Assembly: GCA_964449445.1 (NCBI GenBank)
Contig: CAYUZT010000007.1
Coordinates: forward strand, 1 to 64,000
Source of the DNA: JABFSS01 sp964449445
GTDB taxonomy: Bacteria; Patescibacteriota; Gracilibacteria; Peribacterales; Peribacteraceae
Direction of reading: 5' to 3'
Length of the DNA stretch: 64,000 nucleotides
Shown here: positions 53,442 to 62,185 of the stretch, one piece after another
Layout: every line of letters starts with the position of its first letter
Position numbering within the stretch: the first letter of the stretch is position 1
The notes under the pieces: model-generated
Told to the model about the DNA's origin: nothing
Database searches by the model: none
What the model saw: the letters and a program-made list of their open reading frames with translations, nothing else
Made by a program: the position numbers and the translations under genes

Positions 53442-54668
53442 TCTTTTCATGTTCTCGATAAGCAACTTTGCCTGGAGAAGCGTCATTCCCGGATGCGTCG
53501 GTAAACTCAGGATACTCTCCGCCACTTCCTCCGCCCGTGGATCATCGCCGTCCCTATATCCATAGATGGATGTGTCACTCGATGGAGGACAAATTACGCA
53601 CCCCGTCCATCCATCATGCAGGTGGATATTGTGCTTCTTGAGCTGCTGACGAATCTTCTCCGCTCCCGAAACGAACATCGGGAATTTGTTGAGGGGGAGA
53701 TCGCTCCGGATGCCGTGGAGCACCGGCCAGCCTCGCTTCGCGCACTGCTCCAGATAGAATCGCGTGAGTGCGCGTCGGTGATTGTTGATTACCTCCAGTC
53801 GCTTCAGTTGATCGAGTGCGAGTGCGGCACAGGCATTCGGCAGCGCGTGCAGCACATGTGACTGCTGCCCGGTTTTCTCCTCTGCTGTGACAACGGGCAT
53901 CAGCAAACCCAGAAGGCTACAGAGTTTCAAGAAGACTTTCCCGATCACGAGGCCGTAGAATGGGCGGGCAACTCCGTAGAGGAGGGGATAGAGAAGAAGG
54001 CGCAGGATGGTCAGAGAAGAGAGATTGCTACTCTGCTGCTCCAGCCGGTGCAGACGGTGACTGATGTCCATCCGATGGCTGAGGATTGCGCCTCCCGTGA
54101 CGCCCGAGATCGCTTTGTCGCGCCCAAAACTCAGCAAAACGAAATCTCCGGTCGTTCCAATTCTCGATGGACCGTTTATGTCGGCGATAACGTGCGCGCA
54201 GTCTTCGATCAAGGGTATGCGATGCTCATTGCAGATCTTTCGAAGGTCTTCGAGAGGTGCGGGGATGCCGAACGTATGCTGGCAGATGAGCGCCTTCGTC
54301 TTCGGCGTCAGGGCTTTGACAACTTCCTGTGGATCCATACTCAGCGTATCCTTTTCTATATCCACGAACACAGCTCGTGCACCCGCAGCTGCTATCGCAT
54401 TCGGCACGACGACGCAGGTATATGCCTGGACGATGACGTCATCGCCCGAGCCGATTCCGAGAGAAGAAAGGAGCGCGTAGAGCCCTTCGCGCCCTGAGGA
54501 GAAGAGAAAGGCATCGGCGGAGAATCTCTCTCGGAGTGCATTTTTGAGTTCCTGCTGTGCATTTCCGCGTTTCCAGAGCCATGGACGCAGAAGGAGACTG
54601 AGCGCGCGCAGACAGAACCGAGTATCGGCGAGGGGAGCGAACGTGTGGTGAATAGGACGAAAAAGCAT
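53433..54668 (-). CDS. DegT/DnrJ/EryC1/StrS-family aminotransferase
   Basis: 411 residues from ATG 54668. PLP-dependent sugar aminotransferase fold: F-S-S-G-R-E-G-L-Y-A-L-L near the PLP phosphate site, V-I-V-Q-A-Y-T-C-V-V-V, Q-H-T-F-G-I-P, L-I-E-D-C-A-H and a late E-E-V-A-E-S-I-L-S-L-P-T-H-P. The lysine position reads F-G-R-D-K-A-I-S-G-V-T-G-G. Likely makes an amino sugar for surface polysaccharide. It is followed by femAB. Confidence 0.85.
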   Translation of the reverse strand: MLFRPIHHTFAPLADTRFCLRALSLLLRPWLWKRGNAQQELKNALRERFSADAFLFSSGREGLYALLSSLGIGSGDDVIVQAYTCVVVPNAIAAAGARAVFVDIEKDTLSMDPQEVVKALTPKTKALICQHTFGIPAPLEDLRKICNEHRIPLIEDCAHVIADINGPSRIGTTGDFVLLSFGRDKAISGVTGGAILSHRMDISHRLHRLEQQSSNLSSLTILRLLLYPLLYGVARPFYGLVIGKVFLKLCSLLGLLMPVVTAEEKTGQQSHVLHALPNACAALALDQLKRLEVINNHRRALTRFYLEQCAKRGWPVLHGIRSDLPLNKFPMFVSGAEKIRQQLKKHNIHLHDGWTGCVICPPSSDTSIYGYRDGDDPRAEEVAESILSLPTHPGMTLLQAKLLIENMKREL

Positions 54669-54678
54669 GAATTTTGAA

Positions 54679-56262
54679 TTATGAATTATGGATGGGCAAG
54701 ATTTTGCGGATGGTGGCAGGAGACATTCTCCCGGCACAGATGAGTAGAGATCCGCTAAGAACTTCCGGCATTGATCGTGAGAATTCTTCAATATTCTTCG
54801 CCCCTCCAGCGGCAAAATTCCTCGCGCTCTGCGGATCGATCACGATGATGCGATCGAAGACCTGCGTGGCGAATGCCCCCAGTTCCTGTTCTGCCGGTGA
54901 TTGAAATTCGCCCATTTCAATGAGACCTGCCGCAAGGAGGACTTTGTGTTCCTCGGGTTGTGTGCGCGCCCAGGCGATAGCGGCTTTTAAGCTTGCACTG
55001 CTGCTATTGTGCGTATCGTCGAGAATTTTCACGCCTGCTTCCTCGCGGACAGAGAAAGTCTGGGAGAGGGGAGTGAAGTGGAGCAGCAGTTCTCGCATGC
55101 GAGGGAACGCGACGTTCACATGTTCACCAACAGCGATTGCCAGGAGGACGTTCGAAACGTTATGGGTACCGTGGAGCGGAACATCGAACACCGTATCACG
55201 CGCGCGAAAGCGAATACCGCGGGGAGTTTCCTCGATATCAAACGCCTCCAGGTCGCACTGCCCGCCGGTGCCAACGATCACGACGGGGCACGGAGAAACA
55301 CTCGCCATATTCCTGCAGAGTTCGTTGTCGCCGTTGAGGAAGGCACGGCCTTCGGCAGGAAGAGACCGAATCAACTCCGCTTTCGCCTCGAACAGATTCT
55401 GTTGTGAGCCGAACAGTGCGATGTGTTGGGTGCCGACGTGGGTGACGACGCCGAGTGTCGGGCGGACGTAGCCGCACATGAGGCTGATCTCTCCTTTGCG
55501 ATAGGCGCCCATCTCGACAATGAGAACATCGGGACCGGGCTCGGGAGCGGGACCGGCAAGACGAGAGCTTATCCATTGGGCAACGCCAATTTCGCTATTC
55601 ACATGCGCAGGAGTCACAGCCGGGTTCAGGTCCTTCAGCATGCATGCAAGGAGTTCCTTGGTCGTCGTCTTGCCGACGCTTCCGGTTACACCGATCACGG
55701 TCAGATCGGGATGTTGCTCACGCAGTCTCCTGGCGCGCGCGATGATCCGGTTCTTGAGCAGCGCATCCACCGGGTACAGCAGCAGCCAGGCAACGGTGAG
55801 CGTGAGCGGTTGCAGGAGAACCAGCACGGGAAGCAGAACGATCAGGTCGGTCGGTGCGACTGCCAATGCGATGAGGATGGTGAGCAGGCCTGCGGTCGCC
55901 GTGAGCATCACCGCCTTCTTCGTGAAGACGGGATAGCGTTGCCGACCCAGGGTAATCTGCGCGAACGACAGGGTTGCGAGGACGATGAGCGCGAGAGTGA
56001 AGACAATGATCGGGAAGAATTTGTCCTCTCGAACGAGAAAAAAGGCGACAGCGTAGAGAGCGACAATCGCGGGGCGGGATTTGCCCCACAGTTGCGTCAG
56101 CCACCCTTCTCGCCGCAGATGCTCCAGCATCCTATCCGGTCTCCACTCCTTTATCTGCCATAGCCACACCAAGGTCAGAAGGGGCGAAAGTGCCCCTATA
56201 GCCGTCAGAACAAGCAAAATCACAGGCAAAGTGGTGGTAGCGTACCACGCTGGTATTTGCAA
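54679..56262 (-). CDS. MurF-like Mur ligase with N-terminal membrane helices
   Basis: About 527 residues; start uncertain (TTG 56262 or GTG 56223). Four to five transmembrane helices in the first ~150 residues, then a Mur ligase core: G-V-T-G-S-V-G-K-T-T-T-K-E (ATP loop), V-E-M-G-A-Y-R-K-G-E-I, F-L-N-G-D-N-E-L, and L-D-D-T-H-N-S-S-S-A-S. MurF adds D-Ala-D-Ala to UDP-MurNAc-tripeptide. An N-terminal membrane domain is unusual for MurF, so a MurF paralogue cannot be excluded. G-P-A-P-E-P-G-P (55531-55557) is a short-word insertion. Confidence 0.82.
   Translation of the reverse strand: MQIPAWYATTTLPVILLVLTAIGALSPLLTLVWLWQIKEWRPDRMLEHLRREGWLTQLWGKSRPAIVALYAVAFFLVREDKFFPIIVFTLALIVLATLSFAQITLGRQRYPVFTKKAVMLTATAGLLTILIALAVAPTDLIVLLPVLVLLQPLTLTVAWLLLYPVDALLKNRIIARARRLREQHPDLTVIGVTGSVGKTTTKELLACMLKDLNPAVTPAHVNSEIGVAQWISSRLAGPAPEPGPDVLIVEMGAYRKGEISLMCGYVRPTLGVVTHVGTQHIALFGSQQNLFEAKAELIRSLPAEGRAFLNGDNELCRNMASVSPCPVVIVGTGGQCDLEAFDIEETPRGIRFRARDTVFDVPLHGTHNVSNVLLAIAVGEHVNVAFPRMRELLLHFTPLSQTFSVREEAGVKILDDTHNSSSASLKAAIAWARTQPEEHKVLLAAGLIEMGEFQSPAEQELGAFATQVFDRIIVIDPQSARNFAAGGAKNIEEFSRSMPEVLSGSLLICAGRMSPATIRKILPIHNS
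55531..55557. repeat. In-frame GGGACCGGGC-word insertion in the murF-like gene
   Basis: GGGACCGGGCTCGGGAGCGG, the same word as in the femAB gene. Confidence 0.6.
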
Positions 56263-56284
56263 AATACACAGAAAGTTGTATAAT
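56257..56284 (+). promoter_or_regulatory. Promoter of the secreted low-complexity protein
   Basis: TTGCAA (56257-56262), 16-nt spacer, TATAAT (56279-56284); ATG at 56311 after a short leader without SD. It overlaps the 5' end of the divergent murF-like gene. Confidence 0.6.
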
Positions 56285-56310
56285 ATACGAGTTACTTCCA
56301 AACACACACT

Positions 56311-57558
56311 ATGGGAAAGAAAACACATACCCATTTCCAGTTGAACCGCGCGGTCATCACGCTTGCGCTCATCGCCGGTCTCGCCGGCGGCAATGCCAAC
56401 CGGCTTTCCGCATCTCTGTGGACCGCGATGACGGATGTCGTGGCCGGAATAGCGGAGACTGTCGGCATCACCAGTGCTCCGACGCCCGTCATTCAGCAAC
56501 CTGCCCAGGAGGAGCAATCCTCGCTGTGGGATTTGTTCTGGGGGTCTGCGGCTCCCACGCCCGCTGCGGAAAACTCTGGCGGTGCAGTGAATGAATCGAC
56601 AACGGTTCCCGCCTATCAGCCGAGTCCCGCAACGCTCCCAGACGATTTCCCCGTTTCTCCTGTTGATCAGTGGAATACCACCACTACTCCGGGAGGTGCG
56701 GTTCACACGTCGCCTTCTAACATTCAGATCCCGGCAACGACGGGCTTTGGGCCTTCCATTGCATGGCCGACAGACATCTTGAGGGATCAGCAGCCTGCAC
56801 TTCCAGGGACTTACAACAATGCCTTGCCGGGTCTCTACGGTGCACCGACATCACAAGGATTGCCGGTACCGTCCGTTTCGTCTCCGACGGGAATCCCTAC
56901 GCCGTCGTACATGTACACCACAGGCAACGTGTTCATTCCCGGATCGAATGCCGATCCCCGGCTGCAGACGCCAGTGCAACTGCAGCAGTGGCAGAATGCC
57001 GTTACAGGTTCGTACGGCAGGTCGACGGGAACGGTATTCACACCAACTGCAGCGGGATCGACAGTGATTTTTGACCCCGATGGCTTGATGGTCAGGCCCG
57101 GGATAGGGCCAGTGATGAATCCAAACACATCAGGCGTGCCGGGAGTGCAGGTCTTGAACCCGCCGCTGAACACTTGGGAAGCCATCCTTGAGCGGCTGTA
57201 TCAGCAACAGCAACAGCAGAGTGGTCAGGGTAGTCAGCAGGGGGCTCCGTCTGCGGTCAACAATGGGCAGAACACGAACCAAGGTCAAACGTCACCGGGT
57301 AATAGCGGTGCGGCTCAGCAGAACGTTCAGTTGTTCCTTTATCCCTGTGCGACAGGCATTTGCAGTGTGCCGTGGGTGAATGAGGATATAGATGACGATT
57401 ACGAGATAAATGTTCATGAAGGAGCAGACGATGACATAGACGACGATTACGTAATTGAAACATCTTCATCTTCAGTGAGTGTTAATTTCCAGGATGATGA
57501 TTATGAAATTGTAACATCTTCTTCGTCCTCTTCATCTTCTGCATCGGTTGGGAAGTAA
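56311..57558 (+). CDS. Secreted low-complexity Pro/Ser/Thr/Gln-rich protein
   Basis: 415 residues: N-terminal hydrophobic segment (A-V-I-T-L-A-L-I-A-G-L-A-G-G), then long disordered P/T/S/G-rich sequence without a recognisable domain, a polyQ run (Y-Q-Q-Q-Q-Q-Q), one C-x-x-x-x-C, and three acidic repeats at the C-terminus (D-I-D-D-D-Y-E-I, D-I-D-D-D-Y-V-I, D-D-D-Y-E-I) separated by Ser runs. Probably a surface or appendage protein. It has its own promoter and terminator, next to the kinase gene. Confidence 0.7.
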   Translation: MGKKTHTHFQLNRAVITLALIAGLAGGNANRLSASLWTAMTDVVAGIAETVGITSAPTPVIQQPAQEEQSSLWDLFWGSAAPTPAAENSGGAVNESTTVPAYQPSPATLPDDFPVSPVDQWNTTTTPGGAVHTSPSNIQIPATTGFGPSIAWPTDILRDQQPALPGTYNNALPGLYGAPTSQGLPVPSVSSPTGIPTPSYMYTTGNVFIPGSNADPRLQTPVQLQQWQNAVTGSYGRSTGTVFTPTAAGSTVIFDPDGLMVRPGIGPVMNPNTSGVPGVQVLNPPLNTWEAILERLYQQQQQQSGQGSQQGAPSAVNNGQNTNQGQTSPGNSGAAQQNVQLFLYPCATGICSVPWVNEDIDDDYEINVHEGADDDIDDDYVIETSSSSVSVNFQDDDYEIVTSSSSSSSSASVGK

Positions 57559-57580
57559 AGTCGTAGATTTCGCATCCATA

Positions 57581-57610
57581 AAAAGTGAGGCATGGTGTCT
57601 CACTTTTTTT
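57581..57610 (+). terminator. Rho-independent terminator
   Basis: Perfect 9-bp stem AAAAGTGAG / CTCACTTTT with a 9-nt loop followed by a T run. Confidence 0.9.
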
Positions 57611-57665
57611 GCAGTAGGGAGAATTAGCCCATAAATCCCATATTTATATATAATGTCAACTTAAC

Positions 57666-57694
57666 TTGACTAATTTATGTATAAAACGTAGAAT
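57666..57694 (+). promoter_or_regulatory. Promoter of the Ser/Thr kinase gene
   Basis: TTGACT (57666-57671), 17-nt spacer, TAGAAT (57689-57694); ATG 57706 follows 11 nt later, so the leader is only a few nucleotides. Confidence 0.65.
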
Positions 57695-57705
57695 CGCAAG
57701 CCTTT

Positions 57706-59937
57706 ATGGCAATTGGTGACATTCCAAGATCATCGGCGGATAGCAATCCGTGGATGCGCGATAGCAAGTCATCTATTAAGCAGGGAGCAGCAACTGAAAA
57801 TTTCAATCCCGTTACGGTATCGTTGGAAGAATATCTGACGAGAGTGGATGGATGCTGTTCCGGCCTCGTTGGGTTCGGTGAAGCTATCGAAGAAGCGAAA
57901 AGATCTTTAGGTGAGGAGGAGGCTGAAAATGCATCAGCATTTCACGTAAAATTAAGTACCAGCTTGGAAAAACAACAAGCGCTAAAAGATGAATTAGGTA
58001 TTCATATAGGGACACTGCGGAAGCATTTGCAAGACCTTTTAAGCCCCGATTTCGTTCCAGGAAATATTCGTATCGGCTCGGGAATATTCGGTGAAAACAT
58101 TGGTGATGGAGGCATGGGTTCTCTGCGAAAAGCGGTTATACGCGGCCGACTCAAAGCTACAAAAAAACTGCTCAATCCTGGCAACCCGGATTTAGTTCAG
58201 CGATTCCTCAAAGAACAAGCCGCTTTGCAGAAACTCGATGGCAACATTGGGCCGCAATTTGACGGCGTGGAGACGGTGAATGGGGAAAGATATATCATCA
58301 TGGACTGGATTGATGGCGAAAATCTTGCAGCATTTGGTCGTCTTCCTCCTGAGCAGGCATATGATGTACTTGCGTCGTTTGCAGCAGCAGCAGCAAATTT
58401 GGTGAATGACTATAAAATATTTCATCGCGATATAAAACCGCAGAATGTAATGGTGAATCGTCGCACAGGAGAAGTGAAAATCATTGATTTCGGGATCATG
58501 GCTATAGAAGGAGAAAATGGCCAAAGTGATACAGCAGGTGAAAATAAAACTCGAGAAGGACATGTGATGGGTACGCCCGCATTCATGTCCCCCCAGATGC
58601 TACAGGATTCCTCGAAGCTCGATGAACGCAATGAAGCGTATGCGGTGGGAGCAACCGCCTATTTTTTGCTGACGGGAAAGAACCCTGATCCTGGTAATCC
58701 AGATCTATCTCTCCTTCCTGTGGAAGTTCGGGGTTGGATAGAAGAACTGACGCGTAGAGATATCAACCAGCGTAAAAGTATCAATGAAGCAGGAAAATTT
58801 GCTTTTGAAAATAGTGGACACACGAAATTGTTTGGAACATGGGAAGAGTTCTTGCAAGCGAATAATGCACGGCGGACCATCGATCCTACCCAATTGTATT
58901 CTGGAGGGCAGAAAATAATTTCTCTTCCTCGAAAGAGTAATCCCTCATCGCGATTCTGGACTTCCAAGAAAACAGTGATAACAGGATTGAGTGCGGTAGC
59001 GCTTACTGCCTTGGGTGTTATTGTTATGGCTGGAAGAAATACAGATGAGAAGCCAATTAATGGAGAGAAAAAGGGAGAAACCAAAGAACCCGTTGTCGCG
59101 AAAAAGGATGATGCGACATTGAAAGCAGAACAAGAAGAGGCACGACTTCGACACAGATTAGAGCAGCAAAAAAAGATGCTTGACGATTTTTTCCGAGATG
59201 CCCCATTTAGAATGTCTTTTGAAGATGGAATTAGGGTAGATGATGTTGAAAACAAGCAACTTTTGAATCGAGGTGCTGAATATATTAATTTATTTCAAGA
59301 TAAGAATGGAAAAACCGTCATGAGGGGTCTGGTTCTCAGTGACGATGCCGCAGAAAAGCAAGGATATTCTTCCTTTGTGAAAGGTCTTTCTCCGACAGCA
59401 AATCCAATGAAGGTAGCACAAGGAAAAACAAGAACATGCCATTTGCTTGATATGGATGATCCCGAGTTTGCCAATAAAATTAGGGAAGCAAATTTGAGGA
59501 TTCTGGACGTTTGGACTGGTTTTGCTATCTCTCACAGAGAAACAGGAGAGGCCAGGTATCTTGCTTATTCAGATATTCCCGTAGATGCGGACCACCCAGT
59601 TCGTGTATATCTTGAAGAATACAGGAGGCGTTTACTCGCTAATCCGCCGGTAACAATCACTCCTGGAAAGGATGTCAAAAATGTGAAAGAAAATGAAGTT
59701 GCGGGCATCAACAGAGCAATCAATTTAATAGAAAAAGGTATTCCAGGAAAAATTCCTCTTCCTAAAATCAAACAGGAACTCAAAGAAGCAGTCCCCTCAA
59801 AGCAAGGTTCTTTGAGACACAATTTCCGCGATCTTTTCGCAAACTCGCCTGTCGCGATGAATGGCATGCCGCACCCCGGGAAAAACGAAGAGCTTGCTTT
59901 TGCTCATCAGATTGACAATAAGGCGGGCGTCCGATAG
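57706..59937 (+). CDS. Membrane Ser/Thr protein kinase (Hanks type) with large extracytoplasmic domain
   Basis: 743 residues. After a ~120-residue helical N-terminus comes the kinase domain: glycine loop I-G-D-G-G-M-G-S, K-A-T-K-K, H-R-D-I-K-P-Q-N, I-I-D-F-G, G-T-P-A-F-M-S-P-Q-M and A-V-G-A-T-A-Y-F-L-L-T-G. One transmembrane helix (about residues 423-443) follows, then ~300 residues outside the membrane, not recognised. The gene is markedly AT-richer than its neighbours. Its last 141 nt overlap the convergent hydrolase gene. Confidence 0.88.
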   Translation: MAIGDIPRSSADSNPWMRDSKSSIKQGAATENFNPVTVSLEEYLTRVDGCCSGLVGFGEAIEEAKRSLGEEEAENASAFHVKLSTSLEKQQALKDELGIHIGTLRKHLQDLLSPDFVPGNIRIGSGIFGENIGDGGMGSLRKAVIRGRLKATKKLLNPGNPDLVQRFLKEQAALQKLDGNIGPQFDGVETVNGERYIIMDWIDGENLAAFGRLPPEQAYDVLASFAAAAANLVNDYKIFHRDIKPQNVMVNRRTGEVKIIDFGIMAIEGENGQSDTAGENKTREGHVMGTPAFMSPQMLQDSSKLDERNEAYAVGATAYFLLTGKNPDPGNPDLSLLPVEVRGWIEELTRRDINQRKSINEAGKFAFENSGHTKLFGTWEEFLQANNARRTIDPTQLYSGGQKIISLPRKSNPSSRFWTSKKTVITGLSAVALTALGVIVMAGRNTDEKPINGEKKGETKEPVVAKKDDATLKAEQEEARLRHRLEQQKKMLDDFFRDAPFRMSFEDGIRVDDVENKQLLNRGAEYINLFQDKNGKTVMRGLVLSDDAAEKQGYSSFVKGLSPTANPMKVAQGKTRTCHLLDMDDPEFANKIREANLRILDVWTGFAISHRETGEARYLAYSDIPVDADHPVRVYLEEYRRRLLANPPVTITPGKDVKNVKENEVAGINRAINLIEKGIPGKIPLPKIKQELKEAVPSKQGSLRHNFRDLFANSPVAMNGMPHPGKNEELAFAHQIDNKAGVR

Positions 59938-60558
59938 GGGAGTCATGGTGTCTTCTGCTCCCCAGAAAATATCCGTCGGTACCTTAATCGATGGGAGCAG
60001 GGGAGTGAGATCTTCTTTCGAGACGTTGATGAGCGTCTGGCGCATCACGGGGCTCGCTTTTTCGTAGTCGTGCACACGGACGAGTTTGTAGAGAAGCTTC
60101 TTTCCCACTGGCTCAAGGGACTTTAATCCCGGAATGGAGAGGAAAAACTTGCCGGTCTTCGCGAGCGTTAGACCGATGATGCGCTTGAAGTGGCGGGGGT
60201 GGCAAATACCCGCAGGAGCACACAAAAATAAATGATCGATCGGAATAGTTGGATGGTTGGATGGTTGGATGGTAAGACGGGCGGCGAGTTTGATGGCGAT
60301 ACGACCGCCGTGAGAGTGGCCGAGGAGAAAAACTCGTTGACTCGTTAACTCGTTAACTCGTTGTTTCGTGAACCAATCAATAACCCAATCTGCATAGTCA
60401 TCGGTCGTCCATGGACGATCGGGCTCAGGCTCGTCGCCGAAGCCGGGGAGATCCGGCGTCAAAATTTCCACATCTGTTCCCTCCAAAGCGGCACGCAGCT
60501 CGGTGAACGACTCTTTCGAGCCCCCCCAGCCATGTAAACACAGGAGAACAGGTTTCAT
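59797..60558 (-). CDS. Alpha/beta hydrolase
   Basis: 253 residues from ATG 60558 (another ATG 3 nt earlier; TACAAT at complement 60567-60572). Motifs: L-C-L-H-G-W-G-G (oxyanion), nucleophile elbow G-H-S-H-G-G, catalytic-acid region D-I-F-W-G-A-E-D and the final His in G-V-R-H-A-I-H-R-D. Two non-family stretches are word insertions: N-E-L-T-S-Q-R-V-F (60332-60367) and T-I-Q-P-S-N-H-P-T-I (60247-60275). The 3' end overlaps the kinase gene by 141 nt. Confidence 0.88.
   Translation of the reverse strand: MKPVLLCLHGWGGSKESFTELRAALEGTDVEILTPDLPGFGDEPEPDRPWTTDDYADWVIDWFTKQRVNELTSQRVFLLGHSHGGRIAIKLAARLTIQPSNHPTIPIDHLFLCAPAGICHPRHFKRIIGLTLAKTGKFFLSIPGLKSLEPVGKKLLYKLVRVHDYEKASPVMRQTLINVSKEDLTPLLPSIKVPTDIFWGAEDTMTPLSDARLIVNLMSKSKLFVFPGVRHAIHRDRRVCEKIAEIVSQRTLL
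60247..60275. repeat. In-frame GGTTGGAT-word insertion in the hydrolase gene
   Basis: TTGGATGGTTGGATGGTTGG, identical word class to that in the GT4 gene at 32125-32193. Confidence 0.75.
60332..60367. repeat. In-frame CTCGTTAACTCG-word insertion in the hydrolase gene
   Basis: CTCGTTGACTCGTTAACTCG words; same class as the hairpin at 43424-43481. Confidence 0.75.
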
Positions 60559-60595
60559 CATGATGCATTGTAGCGGAAGGACGCTCTTGCACAGG

Positions 60596-60616
60596 TGATA
60601 CACTTTTGATACACTT
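60596..60616 (+). promoter_or_regulatory. Putative operator of the toxin-antitoxin module
   Basis: TGATACACTT occurs twice (60596-60605 and 60607-60616), 11 bp apart, just upstream of the antitoxin gene. That spacing puts both on the same DNA face, as expected for a ribbon-helix-helix autorepressor. Confidence 0.5.
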
Positions 60617-60637
60617 GATTCGTCTTCCCATTCTCTT

Positions 60638-60868
60638 ATGCCGACCTCCAAGAAGCGCTTGAATATCACATTGCCGAAGCAGGTTCGTGTGTACCTGAAG
60701 AAGCTCGCGATGCGGGATGAAGTCCCAGAAGCCACGAAGGCAGCACAGCTTGTGCAGATGGCGATGGAGATCGAGGAAGATGCCTACTTTGCGAAGATTG
60801 CCGATGAACGGATAGCGAAGAAAGGAAAATTTATTTCTCACGAGGAGTTTTGGTCCAAGTTGTTATGA
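60638..60868 (+). CDS. RelB-like ribbon-helix-helix antitoxin
   Basis: 76 residues: N-terminal basic RHH strand-helix-helix (K-K-R-L-N-I-T-L-P-K-Q-V-R-V-Y-L-K-K-L-A) and an acidic C-terminal helix with I-S-H-E-E-F-W-S-K-L that should wrap the toxin. It overlaps the toxin start by ATGA. Confidence 0.85.
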   Translation: MPTSKKRLNITLPKQVRVYLKKLAMRDEVPEATKAAQLVQMAMEIEEDAYFAKIADERIAKKGKFISHEEFWSKLL

Positions 60869-61143
60869 CGTATGTCATTCAGTACAGCGAATTCATTACT
60901 CGCAAACGTTTTTCAAAAATTCCCAAAAGCGATCGAGTTCGCATCCATCGTGCAATTGTGGAAAAGCTGGCAGAGCATCCGGACATTTTTGGCAAGCCGC
61001 TGAGACTTTCTCTTTGGGGCTCTTGGAGTCTGCGGGTAGGGGAATATCGTGTGATATACCGTATTGAAGGGAAAACAGTGCAAGTCATCCTGTTTGGACA
61101 TCGATCAACGATTTATCAGGAGGCGAAGGATATTCTTGGGTAA
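60865..61143 (+). CDS. RelE/ParE-family toxin
   Basis: 92 residues from ATG 60865: RelE-fold pattern F-S-K-I-P-K-S-D-R-V-R-I, K-P-L-R-L-S-L-W-G-S-W-S-L-R-V-G-E-Y-R-V-I-Y-R-I and a late V-I-L-F-G-H-R-S-T-I-Y. Likely an mRNA interferase or gyrase inhibitor; the subfamily cannot be fixed. Second gene of the module. Confidence 0.87.
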   Translation: MTYVIQYSEFITRKRFSKIPKSDRVRIHRAIVEKLAEHPDIFGKPLRLSLWGSWSLRVGEYRVIYRIEGKTVQVILFGHRSTIYQEAKDILG

Positions 61144-61196
61144 TTGCCTTCATCATTCCCTAGCAGCGCAGAGGAAGATGATTATACTGGTGCAAC

Positions 61197-61272
61197 GCCA
61201 CGGTAGCTCAGCTGGTAGAGCACAGGACTCATAAGCCTGGGGTCGCCGGTTCAAGCCCGGCCCGTGGCACCA
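61197..61272 (+). tRNA. tRNA-Met (CAT)
   Basis: 76 nt: acceptor GCCACGG/CCGTGGC, D-arm AGCTCAGCTGGTAGAGC, anticodon loop CTCATAA, T-arm GCCGGTTCAAGCCCGGC, encoded ACCA. It lacks the three G-C pairs of an initiator anticodon stem, so elongator Met or, if lysidine-modified, Ile2. Confidence 0.95.
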
Positions 61273-61297
61273 TTCAAGTTGCGTCTGCAGTAACTGC

Positions 61298-62185
61298 TCA
61301 TCGTTGCCGCGGATCAAACGTCTTCGGATCCGCTCCTGCGAGGATTTTTCCGTCGAAGTAGACGTGATTCGCATCGAGCGCGTAATTCATATACATGGTT
61401 CCATCACGGACAACAGCCGTGAATGTGGACGGATCGGCCTCCGGGATCGGCTCAAATGTGCACTTGCTGGGCGTGATCGTCATCCAGTACGCGCTGTGTT
61501 TATCCTTGGCGTAAAACGTACTTAAGGCGGTGAACGTTGGCGCATCGAAGCGGGTGTAGGTATCGCCAGAACAGAAGACGCGCTTACTGTCCTTGGAGAT
61601 CCCCATGTCCAATTGCTCAAATGACTCTGGCTTCGCGATTCTGGATACCTGACCCCAGCAGTATGTGTTCCTCGCATCTTTCGCGCAGAAATTCCCGGTG
61701 AGTTCAAACGTTTTCGCATCCGCTCCGGCAAGCAGCGTGCCGTCGTGGTAGACGGTGCGTCCGTCTGTGGCGTACAGATCGCCCAGGACATGAAAGTCGG
61801 CATGGGTGACGCGGAGTCTGCGTGTACCGTGAAAGATGGAACGGTAGTCTCGCGCATAGGTGCCATCCATTACTTCGAACGTCTTCGGATCTGCGCGGGG
61901 GATTTTTTTGTAGTAGTAATAGACGAATCGGTTGTCCTGGACGTACGCGCCTGCGGCTCCCTGACCTGCGACAAACCGGAAGGAATTTTTGCGGGCTCCG
62001 GGAAGCTTTACGTAGTGCGGACCCAGCTTTCCGTCGCCCATTTTGTAGAACATCCCCGTTCCATCCGTAAAGTAGACCTGATTTGCATCTCCGTTGATCG
62101 GCAACTTCGTCATGGTTGCTGCCATCGCGAGCGATGGGAGCAGGCTGACGAGTACTCCAGTGAGGAAAATTTTTCGGAGGGTCAT
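61298..62185 (-). CDS. Secreted DKNYY-family repeat protein
   Basis: 295 residues: signal peptide (L-R-K-I-F-L-T-G-V-L-V-S-L-L-P-S-L-A-M-A-A) followed by repeated D-x-x-x-V-Y/F-x-x-G units (A-N-Q-V-Y-F-T-D-G, Y-A-T-D-G-R-T-V-Y-H-D-G, A-N-H-V-Y-F-D-G-K) and A-D-x-x-T-F-E motifs of the DKNYY type. Beta-propeller-like surface protein of unknown role. TATACT (complement of 62192-62197) ends 6 nt before the ATG. Confidence 0.82.
   Translation of the reverse strand: MTLRKIFLTGVLVSLLPSLAMAATMTKLPINGDANQVYFTDGTGMFYKMGDGKLGPHYVKLPGARKNSFRFVAGQGAAGAYVQDNRFVYYYYKKIPRADPKTFEVMDGTYARDYRSIFHGTRRLRVTHADFHVLGDLYATDGRTVYHDGTLLAGADAKTFELTGNFCAKDARNTYCWGQVSRIAKPESFEQLDMGISKDSKRVFCSGDTYTRFDAPTFTALSTFYAKDKHSAYWMTITPSKCTFEPIPEADPSTFTAVVRDGTMYMNYALDANHVYFDGKILAGADPKTFDPRQR

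Noticed and set aside
58192..59255. Minus-strand frames opposite the kinase
   Set aside because: Shadows of the kinase gene, which shows all catalytic motifs.
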